Origin: JBMDXB01 sp048594975
GTDB taxonomy: Bacteria > Acidobacteriota > Vicinamibacteria > Vicinamibacterales > 2-12-FULL-66-21
Length of the DNA: 64,000 nucleotides
Assembly (NCBI GenBank): GCA_048594975.1
Contig: JBMDXQ010000011.1
Location: forward strand, 29,449 to 93,448
Direction: 5' to 3'
The notes under the pieces are model-generated. The model was not told where the DNA came from and made no database searches. It saw only the letters and a program-made list of their open reading frames with translations. Within the stretch, counting starts at the first letter, position 1. The number at the start of each line of letters is the position of its first letter. This document shows positions 16,546 through 24,796 of this stretch, in pieces. The translations under genes and the position numbers were made by a program.

Positions 16546-17505
16546 ATGCCCGCCAGAGACGTCATCATCATCGGTTCCGGTCCGGCCGGTCTGACGGCTG
16601 CGCTGTACGCCGCCCGCGCGAACCTGAAGCCGCTGCTCTTCGAGGGGATCGAGGCAGGCGGTCAGCTGATGCTGACCACGCTCGTCGAAAACTTCCCGGG
16701 GTTTCGTGACGGCATCATGGGCCCGGAACTGATGGGCCAGATGCGGGAGCAGGCCGAGCGGTTCGGGACGGAGATCGTCCGCGGCAACGTCACCGCGGTG
16801 GAGCTCGGACGGACGCCGTTCACCGTCCGCATGTCCTCCGCCGCGGAATACACCTGCCGGACGCTGATCATCGCGACCGGCGCGTCCGCGAAGCTGCTGG
16901 GCCTGCCGGCGGAACGGACGCTCATGGGGCACGGCGTCTCCACGTGCGCGACCTGCGACGGCTATTTCTTCCGCGGCAGGCCGATCGCCGTCATCGGCGG
17001 GGGCGATTCGGCGATGGAGGAGGCGTTGTTCCTCACCAAGTTCGCCTCGCAGGTGACGGTCGTGCACCGGCGCGACACGCTGCGCGCGTCGAAGATCATG
17101 CAGGAGAAGGCGTTCGCCAACCCCAAGATCACCTTCGAGTGGGACTCGGAAGTGCTGGACATCCGCGACACGGCCAAGGGCGAGGTGACGACACTGGTGC
17201 TGCGCAGCAACAGGACCGGCCAGCAGAAGGAGCTCGAAGTCGACGGCGTGTTCGTCGCCATCGGGCATACGCCGAACACCTCGCTGTTCGCCGGCCAGCT
17301 GGAGATGGATCCCGGCGGCTACCTGATCACCCATGACGGCAGCCGCACCAGCGTCCCCGGCGTCTTCGCCTGCGGCGACGTCCAGGACCACATCTACCGC
17401 CAGGCGATCACCGCCGCCGGCTCCGGCTGCATGGCGGCCATCGACGCCGAGAAGTACCTCGAAGGGCTGCCGCAGCACCTGGGCGAGGCGCAGGTCACCG
17501 CGTAG
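16546..17505 (+). CDS. trxB: Thioredoxin reductase
   Basis: FAD-dependent NADPH:thioredoxin oxidoreductase of 319 residues. FAD-binding GSGPAGLTAA lies near residue 10-19, the active-site CATC at 134-137, the NADPH-binding GGGDSAMEE at 151-159 with HRRD after it, and the C-terminal FAD motif FACGDVQD. All key residues are present. It follows trxA directly. A weak palindrome lies just beyond the stop, facing the convergent mnmA. Confidence 0.96.
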   Translation: MPARDVIIIGSGPAGLTAALYAARANLKPLLFEGIEAGGQLMLTTLVENFPGFRDGIMGPELMGQMREQAERFGTEIVRGNVTAVELGRTPFTVRMSSAAEYTCRTLIIATGASAKLLGLPAERTLMGHGVSTCATCDGYFFRGRPIAVIGGGDSAMEEALFLTKFASQVTVVHRRDTLRASKIMQEKAFANPKITFEWDSEVLDIRDTAKGEVTTLVLRSNRTGQQKELEVDGVFVAIGHTPNTSLFAGQLEMDPGGYLITHDGSRTSVPGVFACGDVQDHIYRQAITAAGSGCMAAIDAEKYLEGLPQHLGEAQVTA

Positions 17506-17513
17506 GGGGGCAG

Positions 17514-17590
17514 TGAGTCACTGAGCGATCCGGGCACGATCGGGCGATTTGCACGGCTCGACTGCCCGATGGCTCAATCGTCAATTCCGT
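17514..17590. repeat. Imperfect palindrome between trxB and mnmA
   Basis: Words such as CACTGAGCGATC and GATCGGGCGAT on the left pair loosely with TGCCCGATGGCTCAATCG on the right. The same words recur in the palindrome at 58155-58335, so these two look like one family. It may serve as a two-way terminator. Confidence 0.5.
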
Positions 17591-17595
17591 CGACA

Positions 17596-18657
17596 TCACT
17601 CGATCCATCCACCGCCAACCACCACGTCGCCGTCGTAGAACACGACCGCCTGTCCTGGCGCGACGGCGGTTTGCGGCTCATCGAACGTGACGCGCACCCG
17701 CCCCCCCGGGAGCGGCTCGAGCGCGGCCGGCGCATCGCGGTGGCGGTACCGGATCTGGGCGGTCACGCGCGCTCCTGGCGGCGGAGGCTCGCCCGCGATC
17801 CAGTTCACGGCCGACGCCGTCAGCGTGCTCCGCTCAAGGGCCTCGCGCGGGCCGACGGTGAGCGAGCGCGACCGAGCGTCGATGCCGACGACGTAGAGGG
17901 GTACGGGGGAGGAGAGGCCCAGGCCCTTGCGCTGACCGACGGTGAAGCGGTGCACGCCGTCGTGTGTGCCGATCGCCCTGCCTGCCAGATCCCGGATGTC
18001 GCCTGCCGCGGGCGCGCCGGCACGCCGCTCGACGAAAGCGGCGTGGTCGCCGTCGGGCACGAAACAGATCTCGTGGCTGTCGTGCTTGTCGGCCACCGGC
18101 AGGCCGAGGGCGCGCGCGTGCGCTCGGACGGTCGCCTTGTCGAGGGCGCCGACAGGGAAGCTCGCGCGGGCGAGCTGCGGCTGCGTGAGCGTGAACAGGA
18201 AGTAGGACTGATCCCTGGCCAGGTCGGCGCCGCGCCTGAGCACGAACCGGCCGGTGGCCGCGTCCCTGGCGACCTGCGCGTAGTGCCCGGTGGCAACGAG
18301 GTCGGCACCGAGGCCCGACGCACGCTCGGCGAGCGTCGCGAACTTCAAATCGCCGTTGCAGTGCACGCACGGGATCGGCGTGCGGCCGGAGGCGTACTCG
18401 CGGACGAAGTTCGAGATCACCGTGTCGGCAAACCGCCGCTCGAAGTTGACGATATAGTGCGGGATGCCGAGGCTGGCGGCGACGCGCCGGGCGTCGTGCA
18501 GGTCGTCGATCGTACAGCAGGTCCCGAAACGGACCTCTCCCTGCTGCAGGTCGTACAGCTGCATGGACAGACCGATCACCTCGTGGCCGGCCTGCGCGAG
18601 CAGCGCGGCCGCGACCGAGGAGTCGACCCCACCTGACATGGCGACGACGATACGCAT
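17596..18657 (-). CDS. mnmA: tRNA-specific 2-thiouridylase
   Basis: Thiolates U34 of tRNA Lys, Glu and Gln using persulfide sulfur and ATP. 353 residues from the ATG at 18657. The PP-loop SGGVDSS is at 8-14, the nucleophile C97 is in PCVHCN and the second catalytic cysteine C198 is in HEICFV. A longer TTG start at 18681 would reach into the palindrome and is rejected. It lies downstream of a cysteine desulfurase on the same strand, which supplies the sulfur; the two are separated only by a palindrome (18673-18760). No Shine-Dalgarno is visible. Confidence 0.95.
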   Translation of the reverse strand: MRIVVAMSGGVDSSVAAALLAQAGHEVIGLSMQLYDLQQGEVRFGTCCTIDDLHDARRVAASLGIPHYIVNFERRFADTVISNFVREYASGRTPIPCVHCNGDLKFATLAERASGLGADLVATGHYAQVARDAATGRFVLRRGADLARDQSYFLFTLTQPQLARASFPVGALDKATVRAHARALGLPVADKHDSHEICFVPDGDHAAFVERRAGAPAAGDIRDLAGRAIGTHDGVHRFTVGQRKGLGLSSPVPLYVVGIDARSRSLTVGPREALERSTLTASAVNWIAGEPPPPGARVTAQIRYRHRDAPAALEPLPGGRVRVTFDEPQTAVAPGQAVVFYDGDVVVGGGWIE

Positions 18658-18672
18658 CTGAATCGTGAATGC

Positions 18673-18760
18673 GCGTGTCAATGCTGAATGCCGAATGCTG
18701 AATGCTGGATGTCCGGTTTTTGGCGTTCAGCAGTCGGCATTCGTTTCAGCATTGACACGC
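18673..18760. repeat. GAATGCY-word palindrome, copy A
   Basis: The ends are an exact 16-base inverted repeat, GCGTGTCAATGCTGAA (18673-18688 and 18745-18760). Inside, seven-base words of the form GAATGCT/GAATGCC repeat on the left and their complements on the right. It begins two bases from the desulfurase stop and ends 15 bases from the mnmA start, so it fills the gap. Confidence 0.8.
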
Positions 18761-18762
18761 TC

Positions 18763-19920
18763 TCATGCGCGGGCTCGCGACAGCCCGCGCAGCTTGGTCA
18801 CCACCTGTGGCAGCCTGGCGAGGAAGTAATCCACGTCGGCCTCCGTGTTGCCCGCCCCGAGGCTGACACGGATCGAGTTCTGCGTCCGATGCGGCGGCAG
18901 GCCCATGGCGCGCAGCACGTGCGAGGGCTCGAGCGTGCCCGACGAGCAGGCCGAGCCGGTCGAGACGGCGATTCCCTCGAGGTCGAGCGCGATCAGGAGC
19001 GACTCGGCCTCCACCCCATCGACGCTGATGTTGGTCGTGTTCGGCACGCGCGGCTCGAGCGCGCCGTTGATCGCGGCGCCCGGCACCGTCGCCAGCACGC
19101 TGTGCTCGAGACGCGCGCGCAGCGCCCGCAGCCGCGCCGCCTCAGCCTCCATCTTGCGCGACGCCAGCGCGACCGCGGCGCCGAGTCCGGCAATCCCGGC
19201 CACGTTCTCCGTGCCGGCACGGCGGTTGCGCTCGTGCTTGCCGCCGGTCAGAATTGCCGACACCCGCGCACCCCGGCGGATGAACAGCGCGCCGACACCT
19301 TTCGGCCCGTTGAACTTGTGCGCCGAGAGCGAGAGCAGATCCACGCCGAGGGCGCGGGTGTCGACCGGAATCTTGCCGACCGACTGCACCGCGTCCGTGT
19401 GAAACAGCGCTCCGCGCTGGCGCGCAATGCGCGCGAGATCGGCGATCGGCTGGATCGTCCCGACTTCGTTGTTGGCGTGCATGATCGAGACGAGCGCCGT
19501 GCCGCCGGTCATCGCCGCCTCCAGCGCCTGCGGCTCGACGATCCCGGTCGCATCGACGGGCAGCAGCGTTGTCTGCCAGCCGCGCCTGCCGAGCGCCTTG
19601 AGCGTATTGAGGACCGCCTCGTGCTCGATGGAGGAGGCGATGAGGTGCCGGCGCCCGGTGGCCTCGGACGCGTCCGCGACGCCGCGGAGCGCGAAGTTGT
19701 CGGCCTCGGTGCCGCCGCTGGTGAAGACGACCTCCGACGGCTCGGCGGCGATCAACGAGGCCACGGCGGATCGCGCCTCGTCGAGCACCGCCTTGGCGCG
19801 CTGGCCGAAGTGGTGCACGCTCGACGCGTTCCCGAACTCGTCCCGCAGTACGCGCGTCATCGCCTCGACCACGCCGGGGTCGACGGGCGTCGTGGCGTTA
19901 TGGTCGAAGTAAATGCGCAT
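18763..19920 (-). CDS. Cysteine desulfurase (IscS/NifS type)
   Basis: A PLP enzyme that removes sulfur from cysteine as an enzyme-bound persulfide. 385 residues. PLP lysine K202 in SAHKFNGPKG, H100 in the conserved SSIEHEAVL, and catalytic C325 in STGSACSSG are all present; the short loop around the cysteine is of the class I type. It is transcribed towards mnmA, so its likely job here is tRNA thiolation; it may also feed other sulfur pathways. It has a strong promoter (19932-19960) and GGAG eight bases before the ATG. Confidence 0.94.
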   Translation of the reverse strand: MRIYFDHNATTPVDPGVVEAMTRVLRDEFGNASSVHHFGQRAKAVLDEARSAVASLIAAEPSEVVFTSGGTEADNFALRGVADASEATGRRHLIASSIEHEAVLNTLKALGRRGWQTTLLPVDATGIVEPQALEAAMTGGTALVSIMHANNEVGTIQPIADLARIARQRGALFHTDAVQSVGKIPVDTRALGVDLLSLSAHKFNGPKGVGALFIRRGARVSAILTGGKHERNRRAGTENVAGIAGLGAAVALASRKMEAEAARLRALRARLEHSVLATVPGAAINGALEPRVPNTTNISVDGVEAESLLIALDLEGIAVSTGSACSSGTLEPSHVLRAMGLPPHRTQNSIRVSLGAGNTEADVDYFLARLPQVVTKLRGLSRARA

Positions 19921-19931
19921 CGGAATCTCCG

Positions 19932-19960
19932 ATCATAGCATTCGCCCTAACCCTCAGCAA
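19932..19960 (-). promoter_or_regulatory. Promoter for desulfurase-mnmA
   Basis: TTGCTG (19960-19955), 17 bases, TATGAT (19937-19932) on the minus strand, with the ATG at 19920 about 11 bases downstream. Confidence 0.6.
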
Positions 19961-19969
19961 TAAAAGGAC

Positions 19970-19999
19970 TAGACACGGGTTTCGCGGCTTACGTATACT
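19970..19999 (+). promoter_or_regulatory. Promoter for the bactofilin gene
   Basis: TAGACA (19970-19975), 18 bases, TATACT (19994-19999). The leader to the ATG at 20076 is about 70 bases. It is back-to-back with the desulfurase promoter. Confidence 0.55.
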
Positions 20000-20075
20000 G
20001 GCGGGACTTGCTGCCCAGCCGCTCGAATCAAGTACCCTGCGACGGTCATTTTTTCGCACAGGTGGAGAGTGCCCC

Positions 20076-20630
20076 ATGTGGAAGAGGGATGATGCCGTGA
20101 AGCCGACGACGCCGGGGGGGGCTGCGCCCGGATCGACCCCCGCCGTCGGCGCTCCGTCGGCCGCTGAACCGGCCCCGGCACGAACGGCCAGCGACTTCAA
20201 TCGTGGAACGGAGAGGACCACCGTGAACATTGGCAAATCGGTCGTCATCAAGGGCGAGCTCAATGGCAGCGAGGACCTGACCATCGAGGGGCAGGTGGAC
20301 GGCAAGATCGAGCTCCGCCAGAACGTGCTCACGATCGGGCCGAACGGCCGCATCAAGGCGCAGGTGTTCGCCAAGTCCGTCATCATCCTCGGCGAGGTGA
20401 CCGGCAACGTGACCGCGACGGAGAAGGTCGACATCCGGGACAACGGGTCGGTCGACGGCGACATCGCCGCGCCGCGCGTGGCCATCGCCGAGGGCGCGCA
20501 CTTCCGCGGCAGCATCGACATGCAGCGGACCGGCGGCAAGGCGGGCGAGGCGAAGGGCGAGGCCAAACCGGCGCAGGCCGCGCAGGCGCAGCCGAGCGCC
20601 GCCGCGACGCCGGCTGGAGCGTCGCGGTAG
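20076..20630 (+). CDS. Bactofilin
   Basis: A 184-residue cytoskeletal beta-helix protein. The central part (about 47-150) shows repeating short strands with Val/Ile/Gly turns: SVVIKGELNGSEDLTIEGQ, then GPNGRIKAQVFAKSVIILG and so on, as in polymerising bactofilins. Flanking Pro/Ala-rich tails are typical and probably disordered. Such proteins form nucleotide-independent filaments at the inner membrane and help with shape or polysaccharide placement. GGTGGAG lies before the ATG. The downstream methyltransferase-like gene begins within 100 bases. Confidence 0.9.
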   Translation: MWKRDDAVKPTTPGGAAPGSTPAVGAPSAAEPAPARTASDFNRGTERTTVNIGKSVVIKGELNGSEDLTIEGQVDGKIELRQNVLTIGPNGRIKAQVFAKSVIILGEVTGNVTATEKVDIRDNGSVDGDIAAPRVAIAEGAHFRGSIDMQRTGGKAGEAKGEAKPAQAAQAQPSAAATPAGASR

Positions 20631-20721
20631 TCGCGGTAACAGCGGATCGGGCAGTCGGGCCGTCCGGCGTCGCGGAACTCCATCGCCGGGCGGCGCGACG
20701 GCGCCAGTTCCGAACGCGGGC

Positions 20722-21363
20722 ATGCTGACGAACCTCCGTCGCTGGGGCGCGAAGACCGAGACCGCGCCGGGTCGCGCCGACAGGGCGCGGCCCGACGAGC
20801 CGGTCCTTCCCTCGCGCGGGCTCCCCAAGTTTCTGTCGGCCCTCTCGCAGCGGGAATCCCCGCTCCTGCTCGACTTCGGCCCGGTCATCGGGTCGAACGT
20901 GTCGTTTTTCGGCGAGCGCCTCGGCTGCAAGCTGTTCATCGAGGACCTGCTCGTCGACCTCGAGCGCCACACCCGCGCAGGCACGCTCGAGGCGCTGCCC
21001 GAAACGCTGGCGAAGCGGTTCCGGCACGGCGACCAGACGGTCGATGGGGTCCTGTGCTGGGATTTCTTCGATTACTTGGACAAACACGCCGCGCAGTCGC
21101 TGGCCCGCCAGATCGTGCGGATGCTGCGGCCGGGCGGCGCGGTCATGGGCTTCTTCTGCAGCAGCGCGGTTCCGCACGCGTCGTTCACCAAATACGAGGT
21201 GACCGACGAGCATTCGCTCCGCCACCGCCACCATGCCGGCCCGGGTGCCCACAAATATGTGCTCCTCAACCGCGACATCATCCGCATGTTCGAGGGGCTC
21301 ATCGTCTCGGATTCATTCCTGCTGAAGAGCAACACCCGCGAAATCCTGTTGCGCAAACGGTAG
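20722..21363 (+). CDS. Class I SAM-dependent methyltransferase-like protein
   Basis: 213 residues. LLLDFGPVIGSNVSFFGE resembles the SAM-binding loop (motif I), followed by an acidic end of strand 2 (FIEDLLVDLE), VDGVLCWDFFDYLD as motif IV and LRPGGAVMGFF as motif VI. Motif I lacks the usual GxGxG pattern, so methyl transfer is likely but unproven. The substrate is unknown. No Shine-Dalgarno precedes the ATG. It probably shares a transcript with bactofilin. Confidence 0.75.
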   Translation: MLTNLRRWGAKTETAPGRADRARPDEPVLPSRGLPKFLSALSQRESPLLLDFGPVIGSNVSFFGERLGCKLFIEDLLVDLERHTRAGTLEALPETLAKRFRHGDQTVDGVLCWDFFDYLDKHAAQSLARQIVRMLRPGGAVMGFFCSSAVPHASFTKYEVTDEHSLRHRHHAGPGAHKYVLLNRDIIRMFEGLIVSDSFLLKSNTREILLRKR

Positions 21364-21622
21364 CGATCCCTACTCCCTGATCGCTCATCCTGAATCCCTG
21401 GTCCCGAATCCCTGATCCTGAATCCGAATCGGCCCGCGGTCCGTTCGCTAGCTGGGATCCGCGACAGCGATCGGGGATGAGCGATCCGCGATGAGATGAG
21501 CGAGCCAGAATGAGGACCCCGGGGATGAGGAACCCGCGATGGGGATCCAAGATCAGGATTCGATGAGGGATCCAGGATAAGGGATCCAGGATTGGCGATA
21601 AGCGATCAGGGATTACGCTATT
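21361..21622. repeat. About 260-base palindrome of GATCC/TGAATCC words
   Basis: Left half: words such as GATCCC, TGATCGCTCATCCTG and TGAATCCC. Right half: GGGATCCAGGATAAGGGATC and GCGATCAGGGATTACGCTA, the complements. The outer ends pair (TAGCGATCCCT against AGGGATTACGCTA). It occupies the entire gap between the methyltransferase-like gene and the SAM hydrolase gene. Confidence 0.7.
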
Positions 21623-21624
21623 CT
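21619..21624 (+). promoter_or_regulatory. -10 box for SAM hydrolase gene
   Basis: TATTCT, eight bases before the ATG at 21633, at the outer edge of the palindrome. No clear -35 or Shine-Dalgarno is seen. A leaderless message is possible. Confidence 0.35.
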
Positions 21625-21632
21625 CATTGCGT

Positions 21633-22421
21633 ATGCGCCCGGTGATCGCGCTGTTGAGCGACTTCGGCGACGAGGACCACTACGCCGGGACGATGAAGGG
21701 CGTGGTGCTGGGGATATGCCCGGACGCAGCGCTGGTGGACATCACGCACAACGTGCCGGCACACGATGTGCTGGCAGGCGCCCTCGAACTGGCGGCCGCC
21801 TATCGGTACTTCCCCGCCGGCACGATCTTCCTCGTCGTCGTCGATCCGGGCGTCGGTTCGAGCCGGCGCGGGCTGGCGGCGGAAGCGGGCGAGTACCGGT
21901 TCGTCGCGCCTGACAACGGCGTGCTGACCGCGGTCTTTCGCGAGGTCACGCCGAGGCGCGTCGTCGAGCTGACGGAGCGGCGTTACGCGCGGCCGACCGT
22001 GAGCCGTACGTTCGAGGGCCGCGACCGGTTTGCGCCCGCCGCCGCGTGGCTGGCCAAGGGCATCCAGCTGCCGGCGTTCGGCCGGTCCGTGTCCGATTAC
22101 CAGCGCATCGACCTGCCGGCGCCGGCCGTTTCGGAGCACGCCATCGAGGGTGTCGTCGTGCGCGTCGATCGGTTCGGCAACCTGGTCACGAACATCGACC
22201 GCCGCACGTTCGAGAAGCTGGGGCAGGGCGGCCGCGTCCAGATCGCCGCCGCCGGACACACCGTCGCGCGGTTGGTCGCAACCTACGCGGAGATCCAGTC
22301 CGGGGAGATCTGCGCGCTCTTTGGCAGCACCGATCATCTGGAGCTCGCGGCCAACGCGGGCAGCGCGGCCCAGCAGCTCGCCCTCACGCGCGGTGCTGCC
22401 GTGACGGTCTCGAAGAGCTAG
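21633..22421 (+). CDS. S-adenosyl-L-methionine hydrolase (SAM hydroxide adenosyltransferase)
   Basis: 262 residues of the DUF62/fluorinase-related family. These enzymes cleave SAM with water to adenosine and methionine. Visible signatures: LLSDFGDEDHYAG at the N-terminus, VVDPGVGSSRRG, APDNGVLT, and the C-terminal domain motif DRFGNLVTNID. The halide-site features of true fluorinases cannot be judged by eye; hydrolysis is by far the commoner activity. Why the cell would spend SAM is unclear in the whole family. The start ATG 21633 is preferred to an in-frame TTG six bases earlier. Confidence 0.88.
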   Translation: MRPVIALLSDFGDEDHYAGTMKGVVLGICPDAALVDITHNVPAHDVLAGALELAAAYRYFPAGTIFLVVVDPGVGSSRRGLAAEAGEYRFVAPDNGVLTAVFREVTPRRVVELTERRYARPTVSRTFEGRDRFAPAAAWLAKGIQLPAFGRSVSDYQRIDLPAPAVSEHAIEGVVVRVDRFGNLVTNIDRRTFEKLGQGGRVQIAAAGHTVARLVATYAEIQSGEICALFGSTDHLELAANAGSAAQQLALTRGAAVTVSKS

Positions 22422-22481
22422 GCCTGCTGTCTCCTGCCGACAGGTAACTCGATCGCGCGGCCCGCATGTTTCAATGCGCGA

Positions 22482-22510
22482 GTGGGGTCCCACCCCCTCG
22501 CGCTTCACGC
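22482..22510. repeat. GTGGGGTCCCACCCCC element, copy 1
   Basis: This 16-base word at 22482-22497 recurs exactly at 36358-36373, and both copies are followed by CGCGCT and ACGC. The core is a near-palindrome. It lies in the gap before the acyl-CoA dehydrogenase gene, within further GC-rich inverted words up to about 22555. Confidence 0.6.
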
Positions 22511-22600
22511 GCCTTCGGCGCGGGGCCTTCGGGCTTGCCTCGCTGCTCTCGGCGAACGCACTACAATATGCCGTTCGGGCGTCTGCAAAGGACCTGCTTC

Positions 22601-23809
22601 ATGATCGACTTCGACCTCACCGAGGAACAGCGGCTGCTCGAGCAGACCGTGCGGGAGTGGGCGGCGCGCGAGGTGGCGCCGCGGATCCGCGACCTGGATC
22701 GAGCGCACCGCTTCGACCCGGCGGTCCTCCCGAAGATGGCGGAGCTCGGGCTCCTCGGCTGCTCGGTCCCGGCGCAGTACGGCGGCGCCGGGATGGACTA
22801 CATCTCCCTCGGGCTGGTCAGCGAGGAGCTCGAGTACGTCGACACGTCGCTGCGCGTCATCATGTCGGTGCACGCCGGACTCAATTGCCTGACGCTCCTG
22901 ACCTGGGGGACGGAGGACCAGAAGCAGCGCTACCTCGTCCCGCAGGCCCAGGGAAGGACGATCGCCACCTACGGCCTCACCGAGCCCGCTGCGGGCAGCG
23001 ACGTGCGCGGGATCGAGACGGTCGCGGTCAGGCGCGGCGACCGCTATGTCATCAGCGGCGAGAAGATGTGGATCTCCCTGGCGGACGTCGCCGACAACTT
23101 CCTGGTGTTCGGCTGGACCGACCTCGAGAAGAAGAAGCAGCGCGATCCCTCCGGCCTCAGCGCCTTCATCGTCGAACGGGGCTTCAAGGGGTTCTCGAGC
23201 GGGACGCTCAGGGAGAAGTGGGGCATCCTCGCGGGCAACACCGGCTTCTTCAAGATGGACGAGGTCGAGGTGCCGGAGGCCAACCTGGTCGGCCGGCCGG
23301 GCGAGGGCTTCAAGATCGCGATGTTCGCGCTCGACCAGGGGCGCTACACCGTGGCGGCCGGCGCCACCGGGTTGATACGCGCCTGCCGCGACGCCAGCGT
23401 CGCCTACGCGAAGGAGCGCAGGACCTTCGGCGTGCCCATCGCCGAACACCAACTGGTCAAGGAGATGATCGCGCAGATGGAGTCCGACTACCAGGCATCG
23501 CGGCTCCTCTGGCTGCGTGCCGGGTTCCTGAAGGACGCGGGCCGGCGCAATACCCGGGAAACCGGGCTGGCCAAGTGGTTCGCCACCGTCGCTTCGGAAC
23601 GCGCCGCCGCCGACGCGGTGCAGGTGCACGGCGCCAACGGCTACTCCGACGAGTACCCGGTCGGCCGCTTCTATCGCAACTGCAAGGGCGCGGTCATCTA
23701 CGAAGGCACGCGGGAGATCCACAAGATCATGCAGGCCGATTACCTGCTCGGCTTCCGGCAGGATCGCCCGACGCGGTGCTCGCTGCCGCCGCAGGGAGGA
23801 CGGGAATGA
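22601..23809 (+). CDS. Acyl-CoA dehydrogenase
   Basis: A 402-residue FAD enzyme introducing an alpha-beta double bond into an acyl-CoA and passing electrons to ETF. Seen: N-terminal helical part starting FDLTEEQRLLEQTVREW, TYGLTEPAAGSDV, the FAD/substrate stretch YVISGEKMWIS, AKERRTFGVPIAEHQ, and near the C-terminus YEGTREIHKIMQADYLLG, whose Glu is at the position of the catalytic base in short-chain and glutaryl-type enzymes. The substrate cannot be fixed. The start ATG 22601 has AAAGGA upstream; an in-frame ATG at 22568 is possible. The last residues (about CSLPPQGGRE) are an unconserved tail. The stop overlaps glpX (ATGA). Confidence 0.9.
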   Translation: MIDFDLTEEQRLLEQTVREWAAREVAPRIRDLDRAHRFDPAVLPKMAELGLLGCSVPAQYGGAGMDYISLGLVSEELEYVDTSLRVIMSVHAGLNCLTLLTWGTEDQKQRYLVPQAQGRTIATYGLTEPAAGSDVRGIETVAVRRGDRYVISGEKMWISLADVADNFLVFGWTDLEKKKQRDPSGLSAFIVERGFKGFSSGTLREKWGILAGNTGFFKMDEVEVPEANLVGRPGEGFKIAMFALDQGRYTVAAGATGLIRACRDASVAYAKERRTFGVPIAEHQLVKEMIAQMESDYQASRLLWLRAGFLKDAGRRNTRETGLAKWFATVASERAAADAVQVHGANGYSDEYPVGRFYRNCKGAVIYEGTREIHKIMQADYLLGFRQDRPTRCSLPPQGGRE

Positions 23810-24789
23810 ACTCCGACCTCTCGCTCGAGTTCCTGCGTGTCGTCGAGCAGGCGGCGATCGCCTGCGCCAAGACGATGGGGCAGGGCGACGGCCACAGGTC
23901 GGATCAGGTGGCGGTCGAGGCGATGCGCGACTCGCTCGACAGCGTGCCGATTGACGGGACCATCGTAATCGGCGAGGGCGAGCGCGACGAGGCGCCGATG
24001 CTGTACATCGGCGAGCGGGTGGGCATGGGGGCGAAAGGGGCGGGAGGCGATCTCCCCCGGGTCGACATCGCAGTCGACCCGCTGGAGGGGACGAACCTCT
24101 GCGCCACCGGCGCACCGAACGCGCTCGCGGTGCTCGCCGCCTCGGAAGGCGGCGGCCTGCTGCACGCGCCCGACCTCTACATGGAAAAGCTGGTCGTCGG
24201 GCCGAGCGCCAAGCACGCCGTCAGCCTCGACGCCCCGGTTGCCGAGAACCTCCGGGCAGTCGCGCGGTGCCTGGAGCGCGACGTCGAGGACCTCGTCGTG
24301 ATCGTTCTGGATCGGCCGCGGCACGAGGCGCTCGTCGGTCAGATTCGCCAGACCGGCGCGCGGATTCGTCTGATCAGCGACGGCGACCTGTCGGCGGGCA
24401 TCGCCGCGGCGGTCGTCGGCAGCGGCGTGCACGCCGTCATGGGGATTGGCGGCGCACCCGAAGGGGTGCTGACCGCCGCCGCGATGCGCTGCCTGAACGG
24501 CGAAATCCTGGCGCGCCTCGTGGTGAACACCCCGGAGCACGAGGAGCGCTGCCGCTCGATGGGCATCCGCGACGTGCGCCGGGTCTACACCGCCAGGGAC
24601 CTCGCCTCCGGCGAGTCGATCATCTTCGCCGCGACCGGGGTCACCGACGGGACGCTGATGCGGGGCGTCCGCTTCTTCGGCGACGGCACACGCACCAGCT
24701 CGATCGTCATGCAGAGCCACCCGGCGCGCGTCCGCTTCATCGACACGATTCACGTCGAGCAGACGCGGATGGCCCGGGTGCGATTCTGA
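23806..24789 (+). CDS. glpX: Class II fructose-1,6-bisphosphatase
   Basis: Gluconeogenic phosphatase giving fructose 6-phosphate. 327 residues. Metal and substrate residues are visible: E57/E59 in IGEGERDEAPM, D88 and DPLEGT at 91-96, and the GGAPEGVLTAAA segment. A complete GlpX. AGGGAGGA precedes the ATG, which overlaps the stop of the acyl-CoA dehydrogenase, so the two are translationally coupled: fatty-acid breakdown and gluconeogenesis share a message. Confidence 0.94.
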   Translation: MNSDLSLEFLRVVEQAAIACAKTMGQGDGHRSDQVAVEAMRDSLDSVPIDGTIVIGEGERDEAPMLYIGERVGMGAKGAGGDLPRVDIAVDPLEGTNLCATGAPNALAVLAASEGGGLLHAPDLYMEKLVVGPSAKHAVSLDAPVAENLRAVARCLERDVEDLVVIVLDRPRHEALVGQIRQTGARIRLISDGDLSAGIAAAVVGSGVHAVMGIGGAPEGVLTAAAMRCLNGEILARLVVNTPEHEERCRSMGIRDVRRVYTARDLASGESIIFAATGVTDGTLMRGVRFFGDGTRTSSIVMQSHPARVRFIDTIHVEQTRMARVRF

Positions 24790-24796
24790 GAGCGCG

